A stretch of 64,000 bases of DNA from an uncultured Bacteroidia bacterium (lineage in GTDB: Bacteria; Bacteroidota; Bacteroidia; Bacteroidales; Prolixibacteraceae): the NCBI GenBank assembly GCA_903923905.1, contig CAIXZH010000059.1, forward strand, positions 16,717 through 80,716, written 5' to 3'. This document shows, piece by piece, positions 42,693-52,800 of the stretch. Within the stretch, counting starts at the first letter, position 1; every line of letters begins with the position of its first letter. The position numbers were made by a program, and so were the translations under genes. A model generated the notes under the pieces. That model saw only the letters and a list, made by a program, of their open reading frames with translations. It was not told where the DNA came from and searched no databases.

Positions 42693-43997
42693 CTATCCCA
42701 CTTTTATTTTCCCCGTCACCACCTCATTTATCAAACTCGCCTTGTACTCCTTCAGCTTCTCAATCTCCTGCTGTTTAAGGGAAATGGCTGTGGCGATTTT
42801 ATTAGAGAGGTCTTCAATATATTTTGCAATGAAAAATTGTTCTTCATCTGGTGGACAAAGAACCAAGGTATCACCTAATTCTTCTGCATTTAAATGAGGT
42901 TGGGCGGCTCTCATTCTTAGAAGATAAAGCTGATCAAACAAAATGTATTTTGCTAATAATGCAAAACTCATAAAAAGGGGATTGATTGTATGTGGAGTAA
43001 AAACCATATCATAGCCTGCTATTGACCCTGCGTATTTTTTAGGAATAATGGCAGAGTCAGCGGTATATGCTCCACTCCTTACGACAATGATGTCATTTTC
43101 TTTTAGCTCAGGATCTCGTTCCCATGGAATATCTTCTGGATCAACAAAAACAAGGTCTTTTTCAACGATTTTTCCTCTTTCTACATTAGTCGCCCTAATT
43201 AGTGGCAATCCATTTTCCTTCTCTTTTGGAGGTTGACCTAAACCATATCTTATTCGTCCTAAATACTTCAACCTCTTCACCTCCCAATGTTCCGGAATCT
43301 CCCCAATCCATTCCACACCACTCTCTTTTAGTTTTACATTGGGGTTTATCCCCCTTGTAACAGCCCGGTGAATCAATATTTGTCTGCGTTCTTTAAGCAG
43401 TTCAATTTGTTTTTCTTCGATGCCGACGGCTTGATCAATAAGGGTAGTTTTGTCGTCGAGAAATTCGGCGATGGCGGTTTGCTCAGGTATTGGAGGTAGC
43501 AAGGATATAATTCTAAAAAAATCATCAGTATAAAGTCTTAATCGACTTTCGATCACACCAGATGAGTTCCTTTTAAATTCAGCTTTGTATAACTCAGTTC
43601 GTAATAAATAATGAAAGTATCTTTTGTCGTTTTCACCTAACAATCTATAAGTTGAATATGCAGGACTTGTAATACCGTCAAATGGAGAAAAGCCTAAACT
43701 ACCATTCCATGCTAACATGATATTACTAACCAAATCTCCTTTATATACTTTTTTATATCCTTCTAAAGTAGAAGCAGTTGTCAGTAATTCACCAACATCT
43801 GTCTTGTCACTTTTTTTAGTAACGCCAGTATACTGAGATACTGATAAAAGCTCTTCATTTCCGTTAACGCTTCTTTCATTAATCTCATTAAAAAGGTGTT
43901 TTATTCTTCTTACTTCCCAATGTTCCGGAATTTCACCGAGCCATTCAATACCTGAATCTTTGTAAGCAGCATATTTTTGAATTTTAATACTTTCCAT
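42693..43997 (-). CDS. hsdS: Type I restriction specificity subunit
   Basis: A 434-residue HsdS that sets the target sequence of the complex. It has two target-recognition domains (about 10-190 and 215-400). Each is opened by the same kind of segment: 'KDSGIEWLGEIPEHWEVRRI' at the start and 'KESGVEWIGEIPEHWEVKRL' in the middle. Central and C-terminal coiled coils ('IPEQTAIAEFLDDKTTLIDQ' and 'ISLKQQEIEKLKEYKASLIN') follow. The start codon overlaps the hsdM stop by one base (TGATG). The repeat pair could allow domain exchange by recombination. Confidence 0.95.
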   Translation of the reverse strand: MESIKIQKYAAYKDSGIEWLGEIPEHWEVRRIKHLFNEINERSVNGNEELLSVSQYTGVTKKSDKTDVGELLTTASTLEGYKKVYKGDLVSNIMLAWNGSLGFSPFDGITSPAYSTYRLLGENDKRYFHYLLRTELYKAEFKRNSSGVIESRLRLYTDDFFRIISLLPPIPEQTAIAEFLDDKTTLIDQAVGIEEKQIELLKERRQILIHRAVTRGINPNVKLKESGVEWIGEIPEHWEVKRLKYLGRIRYGLGQPPKEKENGLPLIRATNVERGKIVEKDLVFVDPEDIPWERDPELKENDIIVVRSGAYTADSAIIPKKYAGSIAGYDMVFTPHTINPLFMSFALLAKYILFDQLYLLRMRAAQPHLNAEELGDTLVLCPPDEEQFFIAKYIEDLSNKIATAISLKQQEIEKLKEYKASLINEVVTGKIKVG

Positions 43998-46372
43998 CAG
44001 GCGAGATTTAATATTTCACGGATTAAGCCATCACTTTCGTTCTCCAACTTCAGAATATCGGCGCTTACCTCTTCAATACTCCTCAGTGGCTTGTGCTTGT
44101 AGAAATATTTATTAAAACTGATCTCATAACCAATTTTTGTGCCGTCCAGGTTGATCCAGGCCTCCGGAACATGGGGTTTTACTTCCCTCAAAAAGTAATC
44201 ATAGATACTTTCTTTGATCGGCACATTTTCAGTATCACGCAAATCACTTTCGGTTTCATATTCGAGGTATTCACTTTTCTTTTTGGTGGCAAAATAACCG
44301 TAATCTCCCAGTTGGCTTTCCTGGCAACCCAAATGGTCAAGCAACCGTTCCAGTTTTTCACCGGACAGTTTGGTTGTCCCTTTGATTACTTTTTCGGCAG
44401 AGCCATCGTACCAGCTGATTGCATTTAGAATTGCGTTTTTTTCGCTGTTGCCTGGCATGGAGACAAGGCACGCCTTGTCTCTACAACACATATCAAATCT
44501 TTCCCGGAACATATTGAAATCGTTGTGTTCATCTGTGCCAATCACCTTCATCAACTGTTTGGCAGCATTCAGCAAATCGAGTTGTTTCTGCCAGGTTTCC
44601 TTGCTTACCAAAGATCGGCTTTGTTTGGCATTCAGATTGAGTTCCTGCTTTTCGGCAAACTCCAGAATCGCTTTTTCATGTTTGGACATGTTCGTATAAA
44701 CATCTTCACCAAACTGCTCATAGGCCCAGACCATCGGTTCACGCAATGATTTATCGAATCGCAGATCCGCAATCCTCTCTACAGTAAACTGTGCTTTTAA
44801 CCGTTTGGGGCGCTCTATCACAAACTTGTAATACCCAAAATCGGAATTATCAAAGATTTTGGAGGAGATAGTTCCTGAAATATTCTCAAGATTAATCTCC
44901 CTGGCATCTACCGACGACATTTCCTTATAAACACCCACGATCTCCCGTATATGTTCGGGGGCAAATTCACAGTTTTTATTTCCAAGATTTTTCCGGAGTT
45001 TGCGGTAGAGCTGTCCGGCATCGATCAGCTGAACCTTTCCTTTACGGTGGGGAGCCTTGTTGTTGCTTAATATCCAGATATAAGTGGTGATCCCTGTATT
45101 GTAAAAGAGGTTATTGGGGAGTTGTACAATCGCCTCCAACCAGTCGTTTTCGATAATATACCGGCGGATATTGCTCTCGCCGCCACCGGCATCACCGGTA
45201 AACAGACTCGAACCGTTATGTACCGAAGCGATACGGGAACCCAGCGGGCTTTGCGAAAATGGTTTCATCTTGTTAACCATCTCCATCAGAAACAGCAACT
45301 GTCCGTCCGAAGAGCGGGGCGTAGCATCGGCATCTTCCAGAATGCCCCAATAATTTTTCAGTTTGATCCGAAAACGCGAATCAATAATCTCTTTCCCGTC
45401 TTTAATATATTTCTGCTCACTGGCCCACGATTTACCATAAGGGGGATTCGAGAGCATAAAATCAAATTTGGTTCCTGCAAACTCATCGGCACTCAGGGTA
45501 GACCCGCATTTGATATTCTCGGGATCATTCCCCTTGATCATCATATCCGATTTGCAGATGGCATAGGTTTCGTCGTTAATCTCTTTACCATAGAGGTACA
45601 CATCCCCCGTTGCCCGGATCTCTCCCTCATCGTCTTTCACAAAATTCTGGGATTCAGTTAGCATTCCGCCACTTCCGCAGGCAGGATCGTAAATAGTCAT
45701 TACGGGTGGAAGGTTCTCTTTCACAGGTTCAAAAATGATATGGGTCATGAGGTCAATTACCTCACGCGGGGTAAAGTGTTCTCCTGCCTCCTCGTTATTT
45801 TCCTCGTTAAATTTCCGGATCAGCTCCTCAAACACATAACCCATCCCCAGATTAGTCAATGGGGCAAGTTTACGCCCATCGGGATCTGTTTTTTCAGAAG
45901 AAGTCAGGTTGATATACGGCGAGGTAAACTTTTCGAGGATATTCAGCAGTACGTCCTTCGAGGCCATGTGTTTAACCTGGCTCCGGAGTTTGAATTTATC
46001 GATGATCTCCTTAACATTGGAGCTGAATCCGTTCAGGTAGTCTTCGAAATTGGCCTGCAGGATCTGCTGGCTGTTTGTTGCGGTATTATGCAACCGTTGC
46101 AGTGTCCATTCACTGGTGTTATAAAAAACATAACCAGCGGCATCTGTCATCCCTTTGTTATCCCATTCGGTAAACTTAGCTTCATCGCGCTGAAAGGTGA
46201 CCTCTTCCATGACCGCCTCTTTGGTCGGTTCGAGCAAGGCATCGAGACGGCGTAAGACCACCATGGGAAGAATAACATCGCGGTATTTTCCGCGGACATA
46301 GACATCGCGCAGGCAATCATCCGCAATAGACCAAATAAAGGAGACGAGTTTATTGTGGGAAGCTGTATTCAT
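43997..46372 (-). CDS. hsdM: Type I restriction methylase subunit
   Basis: A 791-residue N6-adenine methyltransferase. It has an HsdM N-terminal helical domain ('VSFIWSIADDCLRDVYVRGK', 'MVVLRRLDALLEP'), the SAM motif 'IYDPACGSGGMLTESQN' and the catalytic motif IV 'DFMLSNPPYGKSWASE'. A long C-terminal extension of about 250 residues, common in Bacteroidota HsdM, follows. Within it a palindrome (44460-44481) is translated as 'CCRDKACLVSMPGN'. It starts 53 bases after the NERD-helicase gene and overlaps hsdS by one base. Confidence 0.95.
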   Translation of the reverse strand: MNTASHNKLVSFIWSIADDCLRDVYVRGKYRDVILPMVVLRRLDALLEPTKEAVMEEVTFQRDEAKFTEWDNKGMTDAAGYVFYNTSEWTLQRLHNTATNSQQILQANFEDYLNGFSSNVKEIIDKFKLRSQVKHMASKDVLLNILEKFTSPYINLTSSEKTDPDGRKLAPLTNLGMGYVFEELIRKFNEENNEEAGEHFTPREVIDLMTHIIFEPVKENLPPVMTIYDPACGSGGMLTESQNFVKDDEGEIRATGDVYLYGKEINDETYAICKSDMMIKGNDPENIKCGSTLSADEFAGTKFDFMLSNPPYGKSWASEQKYIKDGKEIIDSRFRIKLKNYWGILEDADATPRSSDGQLLFLMEMVNKMKPFSQSPLGSRIASVHNGSSLFTGDAGGGESNIRRYIIENDWLEAIVQLPNNLFYNTGITTYIWILSNNKAPHRKGKVQLIDAGQLYRKLRKNLGNKNCEFAPEHIREIVGVYKEMSSVDAREINLENISGTISSKIFDNSDFGYYKFVIERPKRLKAQFTVERIADLRFDKSLREPMVWAYEQFGEDVYTNMSKHEKAILEFAEKQELNLNAKQSRSLVSKETWQKQLDLLNAAKQLMKVIGTDEHNDFNMFRERFDMCCRDKACLVSMPGNSEKNAILNAISWYDGSAEKVIKGTTKLSGEKLERLLDHLGCQESQLGDYGYFATKKKSEYLEYETESDLRDTENVPIKESIYDYFLREVKPHVPEAWINLDGTKIGYEISFNKYFYKHKPLRSIEEVSADILKLENESDGLIREILNLA
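44460..44481. repeat. Palindrome inside hsdM
   Basis: Arms 'gagacaaggc' (44460-44469) and 'gccttgtctc' (44472-44481) are perfect complements separated by two bases. It sits in-frame in the C-terminal extension of hsdM and looks like a small dispersed repeat, not like methylase-encoding DNA. Confidence 0.75.
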
Positions 46373-46425
46373 TGAGTTTTAAAGTTTCGTTTTAATGTGA
46401 TTTAATTTCTTTCCTAATGCAAGGA

Positions 46426-48060
46426 TTACCCTTTTTCAAACACCTTCAAAATACTTTTTGCCCTGGTGCATTGGGTATAGAACTGTTTCTTTTCTTCGGC
46501 TACAGAGGCCTCATTTAGGATCAACAAAACCACATTGCTTTCCAACCCTTTAAACCGGGTGATCGAGGTAAAGTATAGTTCACCGGGTTCACGCGGGGCA
46601 TTTATATCCCAGGCCTTAAATTTAAACCGGTCAATAGCGGTTACCGAAGCAAAGGGATGGTCATTAACGTGGCCATCGATAAGAATCAGGATATCCTGAA
46701 GCGGGATCTTTTCAATCTGCACAAGACTTAAAACAGACCGCGACACTTTGCCGATCAGATCTTCGGTGTCTGAATATCCGATAGTTTCCACATCAACTCC
46801 AACCGGAGTATTGCTGGAAGTAATTTCAATCCCGGTTGATCTGGTCACAAAATCGCAGATTTTTCGAGTGTTCCGGTAATTATTATTGAGTTTAAACGGT
46901 GTGAAGGTATCCTTTCCGGGGATTGTAAACCGCCGTTTAAAGATATTTTGATTTTCATCAAAGAACAGGATCACCTGACTTTTGGGATGGGTATATTTAA
47001 AGATCGTCCGCAGCCAGGTGTGTTCAAAATCCTGGGCTTCGTCTATGATCAATACGTCGTACTTTTTCTTTAAATTGTTTTTGGTAGTAATCTCATCAAA
47101 TTTATCGGGTAGAAGATGCATATGAAAATCATCGCCTCTTTCCGGATTTCGGACAAGCCAGCCGGAATCGTGCTCCTCAACCCGTTTGTAGGCAAAGGTG
47201 TGAAATGTGGAGACAGCGATATGATCATTGGTAATTGTAGCTTCCAGGGCCAAAGCGAGCATGCGGTTAAAGCATAAAAACAGGACAGACTTCCCTTCGT
47301 TTCCAAGATCAATGGCTGCGCTTGTAGCCAGCAGTGTTTTACCGGTTCCTGCACCCCCCGAAACAGCAAGCTTCCGGATCTGGTAAAGACTCGCGAAAAA
47401 GCTCTTTTGCTCGCGTTCAAGCTGAAGGAACTGTTCGTCAAATCGCTTGAGCCGGATATTCAGAGGCTGGATAATTCCGAGTCCTCTTAGTAAGCTGGTT
47501 CTTAATTTAGTGGTATAGAAATCTATTGACTCACCCGCGAATTGATCGTATTTGCCTTTGATCTTTTCGAAAGCCAGATCAATGCACTCTTTGAATAGCG
47601 AGAGCGAATCAAAATCCAAGACCTGCCAGGGCTTCATATTTACCGGGGTAAAATCTCCAGCAGTATTGTAACCTTCCGGAAACCACAGCACCCATCCCAC
47701 AGGAACATTTACTAAAAGGGACGGAAATCGGTGAACCAGATTGTGCTTATTTTTCCGGGCTTGTCCGTCCGGTCCCGGGTTTAATTTATGCCCGTTCTGG
47801 AACCAGCAATTCTCCTTGGCAGAATAGGTCAGTTTTCCACCCTTAACCTCGATCACAAGCAGTGCATTAAAACGGTCGTTCCGCTTGTCGATGATGAGAA
47901 AATCGATTTCGTAATCGTCATTTTCGCGACTTCCGGAACCACTGAAGGTCTTTTGAAAATAAACGTCATAATCATCGGCAGGTAGTGCAGATAAGGCATG
48001 ATACACCCTTTTTTCGGCAATATTTTCATAATCTTCCGGAAAATGTGGGGGGTAAATCAT
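46426..48060 (-). CDS. NERD-domain nuclease fused to SF1 helicase
   Basis: A 544-residue protein. Residues about 10-130 are a NERD nuclease-related domain ('DDYEIDFLIIDKRNDRFNAL', 'VIEVKGGKLTYSAK'). The rest is a UvrD/DUF2075-like SF1 ATPase with Walker A 'LAVSGGAGTGKTLLATSAAI', Walker B 'DVLIIDEAQDFEHTW', 'NNNYRNTRKICDF' (motif IV-like) and 'SITRFKGLESNVVLLI' (motif VI region). NERD-helicase proteins are frequent in defence and mobile-element islands. It directly precedes hsdM, so it may be transcribed with the restriction genes. Confidence 0.88.
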   Translation of the reverse strand: MIYPPHFPEDYENIAEKRVYHALSALPADDYDVYFQKTFSGSGSRENDDYEIDFLIIDKRNDRFNALLVIEVKGGKLTYSAKENCWFQNGHKLNPGPDGQARKNKHNLVHRFPSLLVNVPVGWVLWFPEGYNTAGDFTPVNMKPWQVLDFDSLSLFKECIDLAFEKIKGKYDQFAGESIDFYTTKLRTSLLRGLGIIQPLNIRLKRFDEQFLQLEREQKSFFASLYQIRKLAVSGGAGTGKTLLATSAAIDLGNEGKSVLFLCFNRMLALALEATITNDHIAVSTFHTFAYKRVEEHDSGWLVRNPERGDDFHMHLLPDKFDEITTKNNLKKKYDVLIIDEAQDFEHTWLRTIFKYTHPKSQVILFFDENQNIFKRRFTIPGKDTFTPFKLNNNYRNTRKICDFVTRSTGIEITSSNTPVGVDVETIGYSDTEDLIGKVSRSVLSLVQIEKIPLQDILILIDGHVNDHPFASVTAIDRFKFKAWDINAPREPGELYFTSITRFKGLESNVVLLILNEASVAEEKKQFYTQCTRAKSILKVFEKG

Positions 48061-48285
48061 TGGATTTGCAATTGGTGGTTATTATTCAGGTTAAATTGAA
48101 ATTTTTTATTCAAAAAGGCAAATATCTCATAAAGGCTCAGGTATAATTCTCAAAGGTAAGGAATAATTACCTCAATTGCCTCTACTAAATATTCATCTGC
48201 ATATAATTTGTTTTTTTAAAGGTCAGATGGAATAGCCATGGTGATATTTCCATTTTCGGTTTGTGATTTCTCCGCTATGGCTATT

Positions 48286-49626
48286 TCATTCATTTATTTT
48301 ATCCAATTCCCGTTCAATCCGGTGAACAAGGTAGAAAGGCAGGTTAAGCAGTGTGAATTCGGTTCCTGCAATGGTTTTAGCCTTTTCGACCGAATAAGGA
48401 CCTTGCCAGACCCGCACCGCCAGCTTATGAGGGGCATGATCCATAAACTGGTGCAGCGAACGCAGCTTGCCAATTGCACCCGATTTTACTTCGATTGGGA
48501 TTAATTTACTATTGTATTGGTAAAGATAATCTACTTCAGCGCTGGATTGTTTTTTCTCCCTCACCCAGAACCGGAGCTTGTTCATGATGCTATTTGACAT
48601 TGCCATCAGTTCCTGTCCGGTAATGTGTTCGGCTATCCGACCTCTGTACACATCGGCGATATCCTCCGTGGATAGTATATCTTTAACCATATTCGTTGAG
48701 TAATTTATCATCCCGGTGTCAAGGGCATGCAACCTGGGTTTTAATGTCAATTTGGGCAATGCCGGGATGGTTATGTCAGTAGTTGGATAAACCAACTGGA
48801 ATAGCAATGTTTTTTCGAGTGTGGTAAATGCCTCTTTCATTTCGCGAAACTTGTAACTTGAACCGCCAAAATTTTCGATGGTAATACGGCTTCCCGCCAC
48901 TTCAAAAGCAGTGTTAAGTATATGCCTGATATACTGCACCTGCGATGAGGAAGGTGCATATTTCTCCACATCTTCAATATACGATATCAGGAGGCTTGCA
49001 TAAATAGGCTGCAAAGCGGTGAGGTCGTTGTTGCGAATATATTGTTCCACTACCTGTGGCATTCCGCCAATGGTCAGGTATTTTTTGAATTGCCGCATTA
49101 AATGGGGATGGGCAAAGGCAGGAACTTCATCACTTTTCAGCAGATCGAGGCTTTGGGTTTCGCCGGTAGCAGCCAGAAATTCGCGGAAAGACACAGGGTG
49201 CATCACCATGTATTCCACCCTTCCTACCGGGTAAGAAATTTTGCGGTCCATAATCGTTTCCAGTAGTGATCCTGCTGCAATCACAAACAAATCACCGGCC
49301 TCTTCCTTAAAATAGCGCAACAATGCGATTGCCTTAGGAGCGTTCTGAATTTCGTCGATAAAGATTAAAGTCCTGCCCAAATGGCGTTCCTTTCCTGCAT
49401 AGAAGAATAAGGCCATCAACAGATCCTGAAACGGATAGGAGGTTTCAAATATCTTCCGCTCTTCTTCCTTTTCAAGATTAAGTGAAATGTGCTGATCGAA
49501 CTCTTTGGCAAACATCTCAACGGCGGTTGTTTTTCCAACCTGCCTGGATCCCCTTAATACCAGCGGTTTGCGATTATCCCTTACCGCCCAATCTTTTAGT
49601 TTATCTATGATTTCCCTGTAAAACAT
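48286..49626 (-). CDS. AAA_14 / DUF4143 ATPase
   Basis: A 446-residue protein of the common prokaryotic family 'ATP-binding protein, DUF4143'. The N-terminal AAA domain has Walker A 'VLRGSRQVGKTTAVEMFA' (about 24-41), Walker B 'RTLIFIDEIQNAPKAI' and sensor 'LFVIAAGSLLE'. The DUF4143 region is near residue 200-400 and ends in the PD-(D/E)XK-like 'SAEVDYLYQYNSKLIPIEVK' stretch (E-x-K). The function of the family is not established. Three 33-bp-spaced repeats stand directly upstream of its start. Confidence 0.93.
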   Translation of the reverse strand: MFYREIIDKLKDWAVRDNRKPLVLRGSRQVGKTTAVEMFAKEFDQHISLNLEKEEERKIFETSYPFQDLLMALFFYAGKERHLGRTLIFIDEIQNAPKAIALLRYFKEEAGDLFVIAAGSLLETIMDRKISYPVGRVEYMVMHPVSFREFLAATGETQSLDLLKSDEVPAFAHPHLMRQFKKYLTIGGMPQVVEQYIRNNDLTALQPIYASLLISYIEDVEKYAPSSSQVQYIRHILNTAFEVAGSRITIENFGGSSYKFREMKEAFTTLEKTLLFQLVYPTTDITIPALPKLTLKPRLHALDTGMINYSTNMVKDILSTEDIADVYRGRIAEHITGQELMAMSNSIMNKLRFWVREKKQSSAEVDYLYQYNSKLIPIEVKSGAIGKLRSLHQFMDHAPHKLAVRVWQGPYSVEKAKTIAGTEFTLLNLPFYLVHRIERELDKINE

Positions 49627-49634
49627 ATTAGTGA

Positions 49635-49719
49635 TGTATAAAAGTCAGGGATAAAAATAGTAATAAATGTATAATAGTCAAGGTTGTTTTTCTGATTATT
49701 TGTAGAAAAGTCAGGGTTA
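49635..49719. repeat. Three direct repeats at 33-bp spacing
   Basis: The motif 'tgtataaaagtcaggga' starts at 49635, 'tgtataatagtcaaggt' at 49668 and 'tgtagaaaagtcagggt' at 49701, exactly 33 bases apart each time. They lie upstream of the DUF4143 gene start (49626). Three helical turns per period suits cooperative protein binding on one face of the DNA. Confidence 0.75.
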
Positions 49720-49859
49720 TTTTTCCCATAGCATGTAATGAGATCGGAGTTATAAGTTTCATCATGTTTCAAATTGAGGGTAATATTCCTTAAAAAATGT
49801 AGTAGAATGGGGGATACTGCAATAAAATTTGAATTATTGTATTGTTTTAGCATTTCCTG

Positions 49860-52800
49860 TTAAAATTGAAGCGGACGATAAAAAACCTCTTCAAGTCTGT
49901 TGATATTCTCACTAGTAGGTCTCGTATAATAAATACCTGTCCTGTTATCCTTATCCCTGACACCCCGTAAGAAAATATAGATCACACCTCCAAAATGTTC
50001 ATCGTAATTAAATCCTGGCATCTTTACCTCAAGATACCGTTTCATCGCCACTGTATAAATGAAATATTGAAGATTGTAATTATTCCCCTTCATGGCTTCG
50101 ATTAAGCCACACTGTCCGTAATCTTCAGGTTTGTTTCCAAGGTAATTTGATTTCCAGTCAAGGATATAGTATTTGCCATTGTACTCAAAAAAGAGATCTA
50201 TAAAACCGGCCATTAGACCTTCGATATCAGCGTCGCCTACAAGATCAGCCTCAACTCCTAGCAATTCATTTATTAAAGATTTACTGGTTTTGTTAAGTGA
50301 AAAACAGAACTCCAGCTCAGATAGCTTTTGGTCGTTCGAAATCCCGCTCAGCGAGAACTTCTCTCCGTTACAGTCTAATTCAGCATTCATCACATGGGTG
50401 ACCAATTGCTTAAAAAGATCGAGGCTCTCTTCTTTGATAATATTGGAATAGTATTTTGAAGCCTCTTTCAGCGTTTGATCCCAGCTGTCAGGGTCAGCGA
50501 AATTAAGATGTTCTAAAATGCTGTGAAGAGCAGTTCCTGCATCCGCTCCTCGGGCAAGATCCTGGAAGATAAATTGGTCATACGCTTCTGTTTCCGCTGG
50601 TAACCCCTTTTCAAATGGTACAGAATGGTGCGTTTTACTCAATCCGCTGAAGCTGTGAATACCAAACGAGTTAATAATCTCAATCTTGGGTTCTTCTTTC
50701 GGCGAAAAAATCGGATTTACAGTTTGAGGCTGGTATTGTCCCTTTGTTAATTTCAGATCACTTTTAGTTATTTTCTTGACTTCAATTAGTTCAGAATTTT
50801 CCTGATAGTGGTCAAGAATTGCCGACAGGGAAGATGGTACAGGCTGGCCTTTATAGGACTTTGGAACGAGTGAAATATAGCTTTTATAAACGGCCCTGGT
50901 TAAAGTCACGTAAATCAACCTCCTGTTTTCCTGTTCCTTCTGGATATCAAAGATTTTTTGGTCGTCTACACCTAAATCGGGGTAGTTCAGCGTAAACCAA
51001 TACATCCCATCTTTTTTAAACTCATTCAGGTTTCCCCGGTTCAAAAAATACGGTTTAGGGGTCATCGACAGGCCCGGGGCAAAGACAACGTTGTATTCCA
51101 GTCCCTTTGCCTTATGGATAGTAGTGATCTGCACCGCCTCATCGTCACTTTCAACGCGCTGTTCAAATTCTTCATCCTCTTCACCTGAGCTGCGTTCCAT
51201 CCATATCAGTAATTCGTCAGGCGTATACTTAAATTGCTTTTCAATTTTATGCAATATCTCAGCCAGCTGGTTGATATTGGTTAAAACACGCTGACCTAAA
51301 ACATCCTTCATGCAATTTATACGAATCCCGTAAATATCCAGGAATGATGAAATCATATTATAAACACCTTCTTCGGTGAGGATCTTTCGGAGTTCAATGA
51401 AGATCTCAATCTGTTTCTGGTCGTCAAGTGTATTTAAATCCTGAGTTGTAAACCCTTGATAAATATTGATCAACACACGGTTTATGGCACCCCTGTTGGG
51501 TGAGATAACCGCAATTAGTAAATATTTAATCATCCCGCATTCCTCAGAATTCAAAACCTTTGCGTCATCTCTCTTGACGGAAGGAATATTAAATCGTGCC
51601 AACGCTTTCTTAATGGCATCTCCCTCTTTGTTTCCTCTAACCAGAACACCAATATCCCTTGGAGTAATTCGACGCTCCTTGATCTTTACATCTTCAGTAA
51701 GAAGCCTGTAAATTTCCCGGGCAACGGTGCTACAATTTGTTTCATCTTCTTCTTCAAACTCCCAAATTGTGATTGGTGCAACTTCATGACCCAGATCTGA
51801 CATTTTCCCCAGATCAACGGCTCCCTGACCGACATTGATATACCGAATTTCATCATCCTCAAACAGATTATAATTGTCACCTGGGTGTAATAACAGATTT
51901 AATGCTTCGATCATCTCTTTTGTCGACCGATAGTTTTTATTCATAGATAATACAGAACCGGCAACATTCTGTTTTGCCAGTTTATAAGTATCCAGATCTG
52001 CGCTGCGCCAACCATATATTGATTGTTTGGGATCGCCAATGTAAAATACGGTTGAATTTTCTGAAAAAACCGAGTTGAAAATTTCATACTGATGCTTATC
52101 CGTATCCTGAAATTCATCAATGAAAACGGCCTGGTATTTTCCAGCAAGTTTTTCTTTAAATGATTGGTTTGTTAGGGCTTTATGGATGGTCTTGATCTGA
52201 TCGTCATACGAAATATACCCCTTAGCCTGTTTGATCTGATTGATCTTCTCCTTTGAGGAGCTTATAAAGGTGGTATAAAAGGTATACTCCGCCTTTAAAT
52301 AGAGCTCGGCATAGTTTCTCCCGTAGGGTTCATAAAGGAAAGCAAATTCAGTAGTGTATTTTTTTTCAACACAGCAACTCTGGATAAAGACCGGAAGGAA
52401 TTGTTCAGGGTTTTCTCTGCTTTTCGCCACTTTTGAACTGCCATGAACACGAGTCGTCTGAATTCTTTTAAAACTCAGTATCACTTGTTCCTTTAAGATC
52501 CTGTATGCTTCAATGGATTGAGAAGTTGTTTCACTGAGATTTTGGTTCTGAGTAAGATCGATGTCCAAAAAAGTCTTCCCTTCGAGGTATTTCTTTAGAA
52601 TATCTGACATTTTATCAAAATTCAGATACGAATTGACCTTCTTAAACCATTCATAATCCGCGATCGTGTTCACCAATTCTCTTCTGAAATCAAGAACTGA
52701 TTCTTCTCTCAGAAATGAATCATCCTGTACAATTTCGTAGTCAAACGATTGGTCGGTTTCGAACGTGAATTCATCAATCGTTTTTTGACAAAAACTATGA

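Noticed and set aside
45122..45661. 179-codon plus-strand frame opposite hsdM
   Set aside because: Antisense shadow of the conserved methylase motifs; no own promoter or family pattern.
49635..49719. Regular 33-bp repeats as a short CRISPR array
   Set aside because: The repeats are only about 17 bases and imperfect, with about 16-base gaps and no cas genes; an operator array fits better.
49605..49853. 82-codon minus-strand frame upstream of the DUF4143 gene
   Set aside because: Its sequence is generated by the three 33-bp repeats and it overlaps the real gene start; better seen as regulatory DNA.
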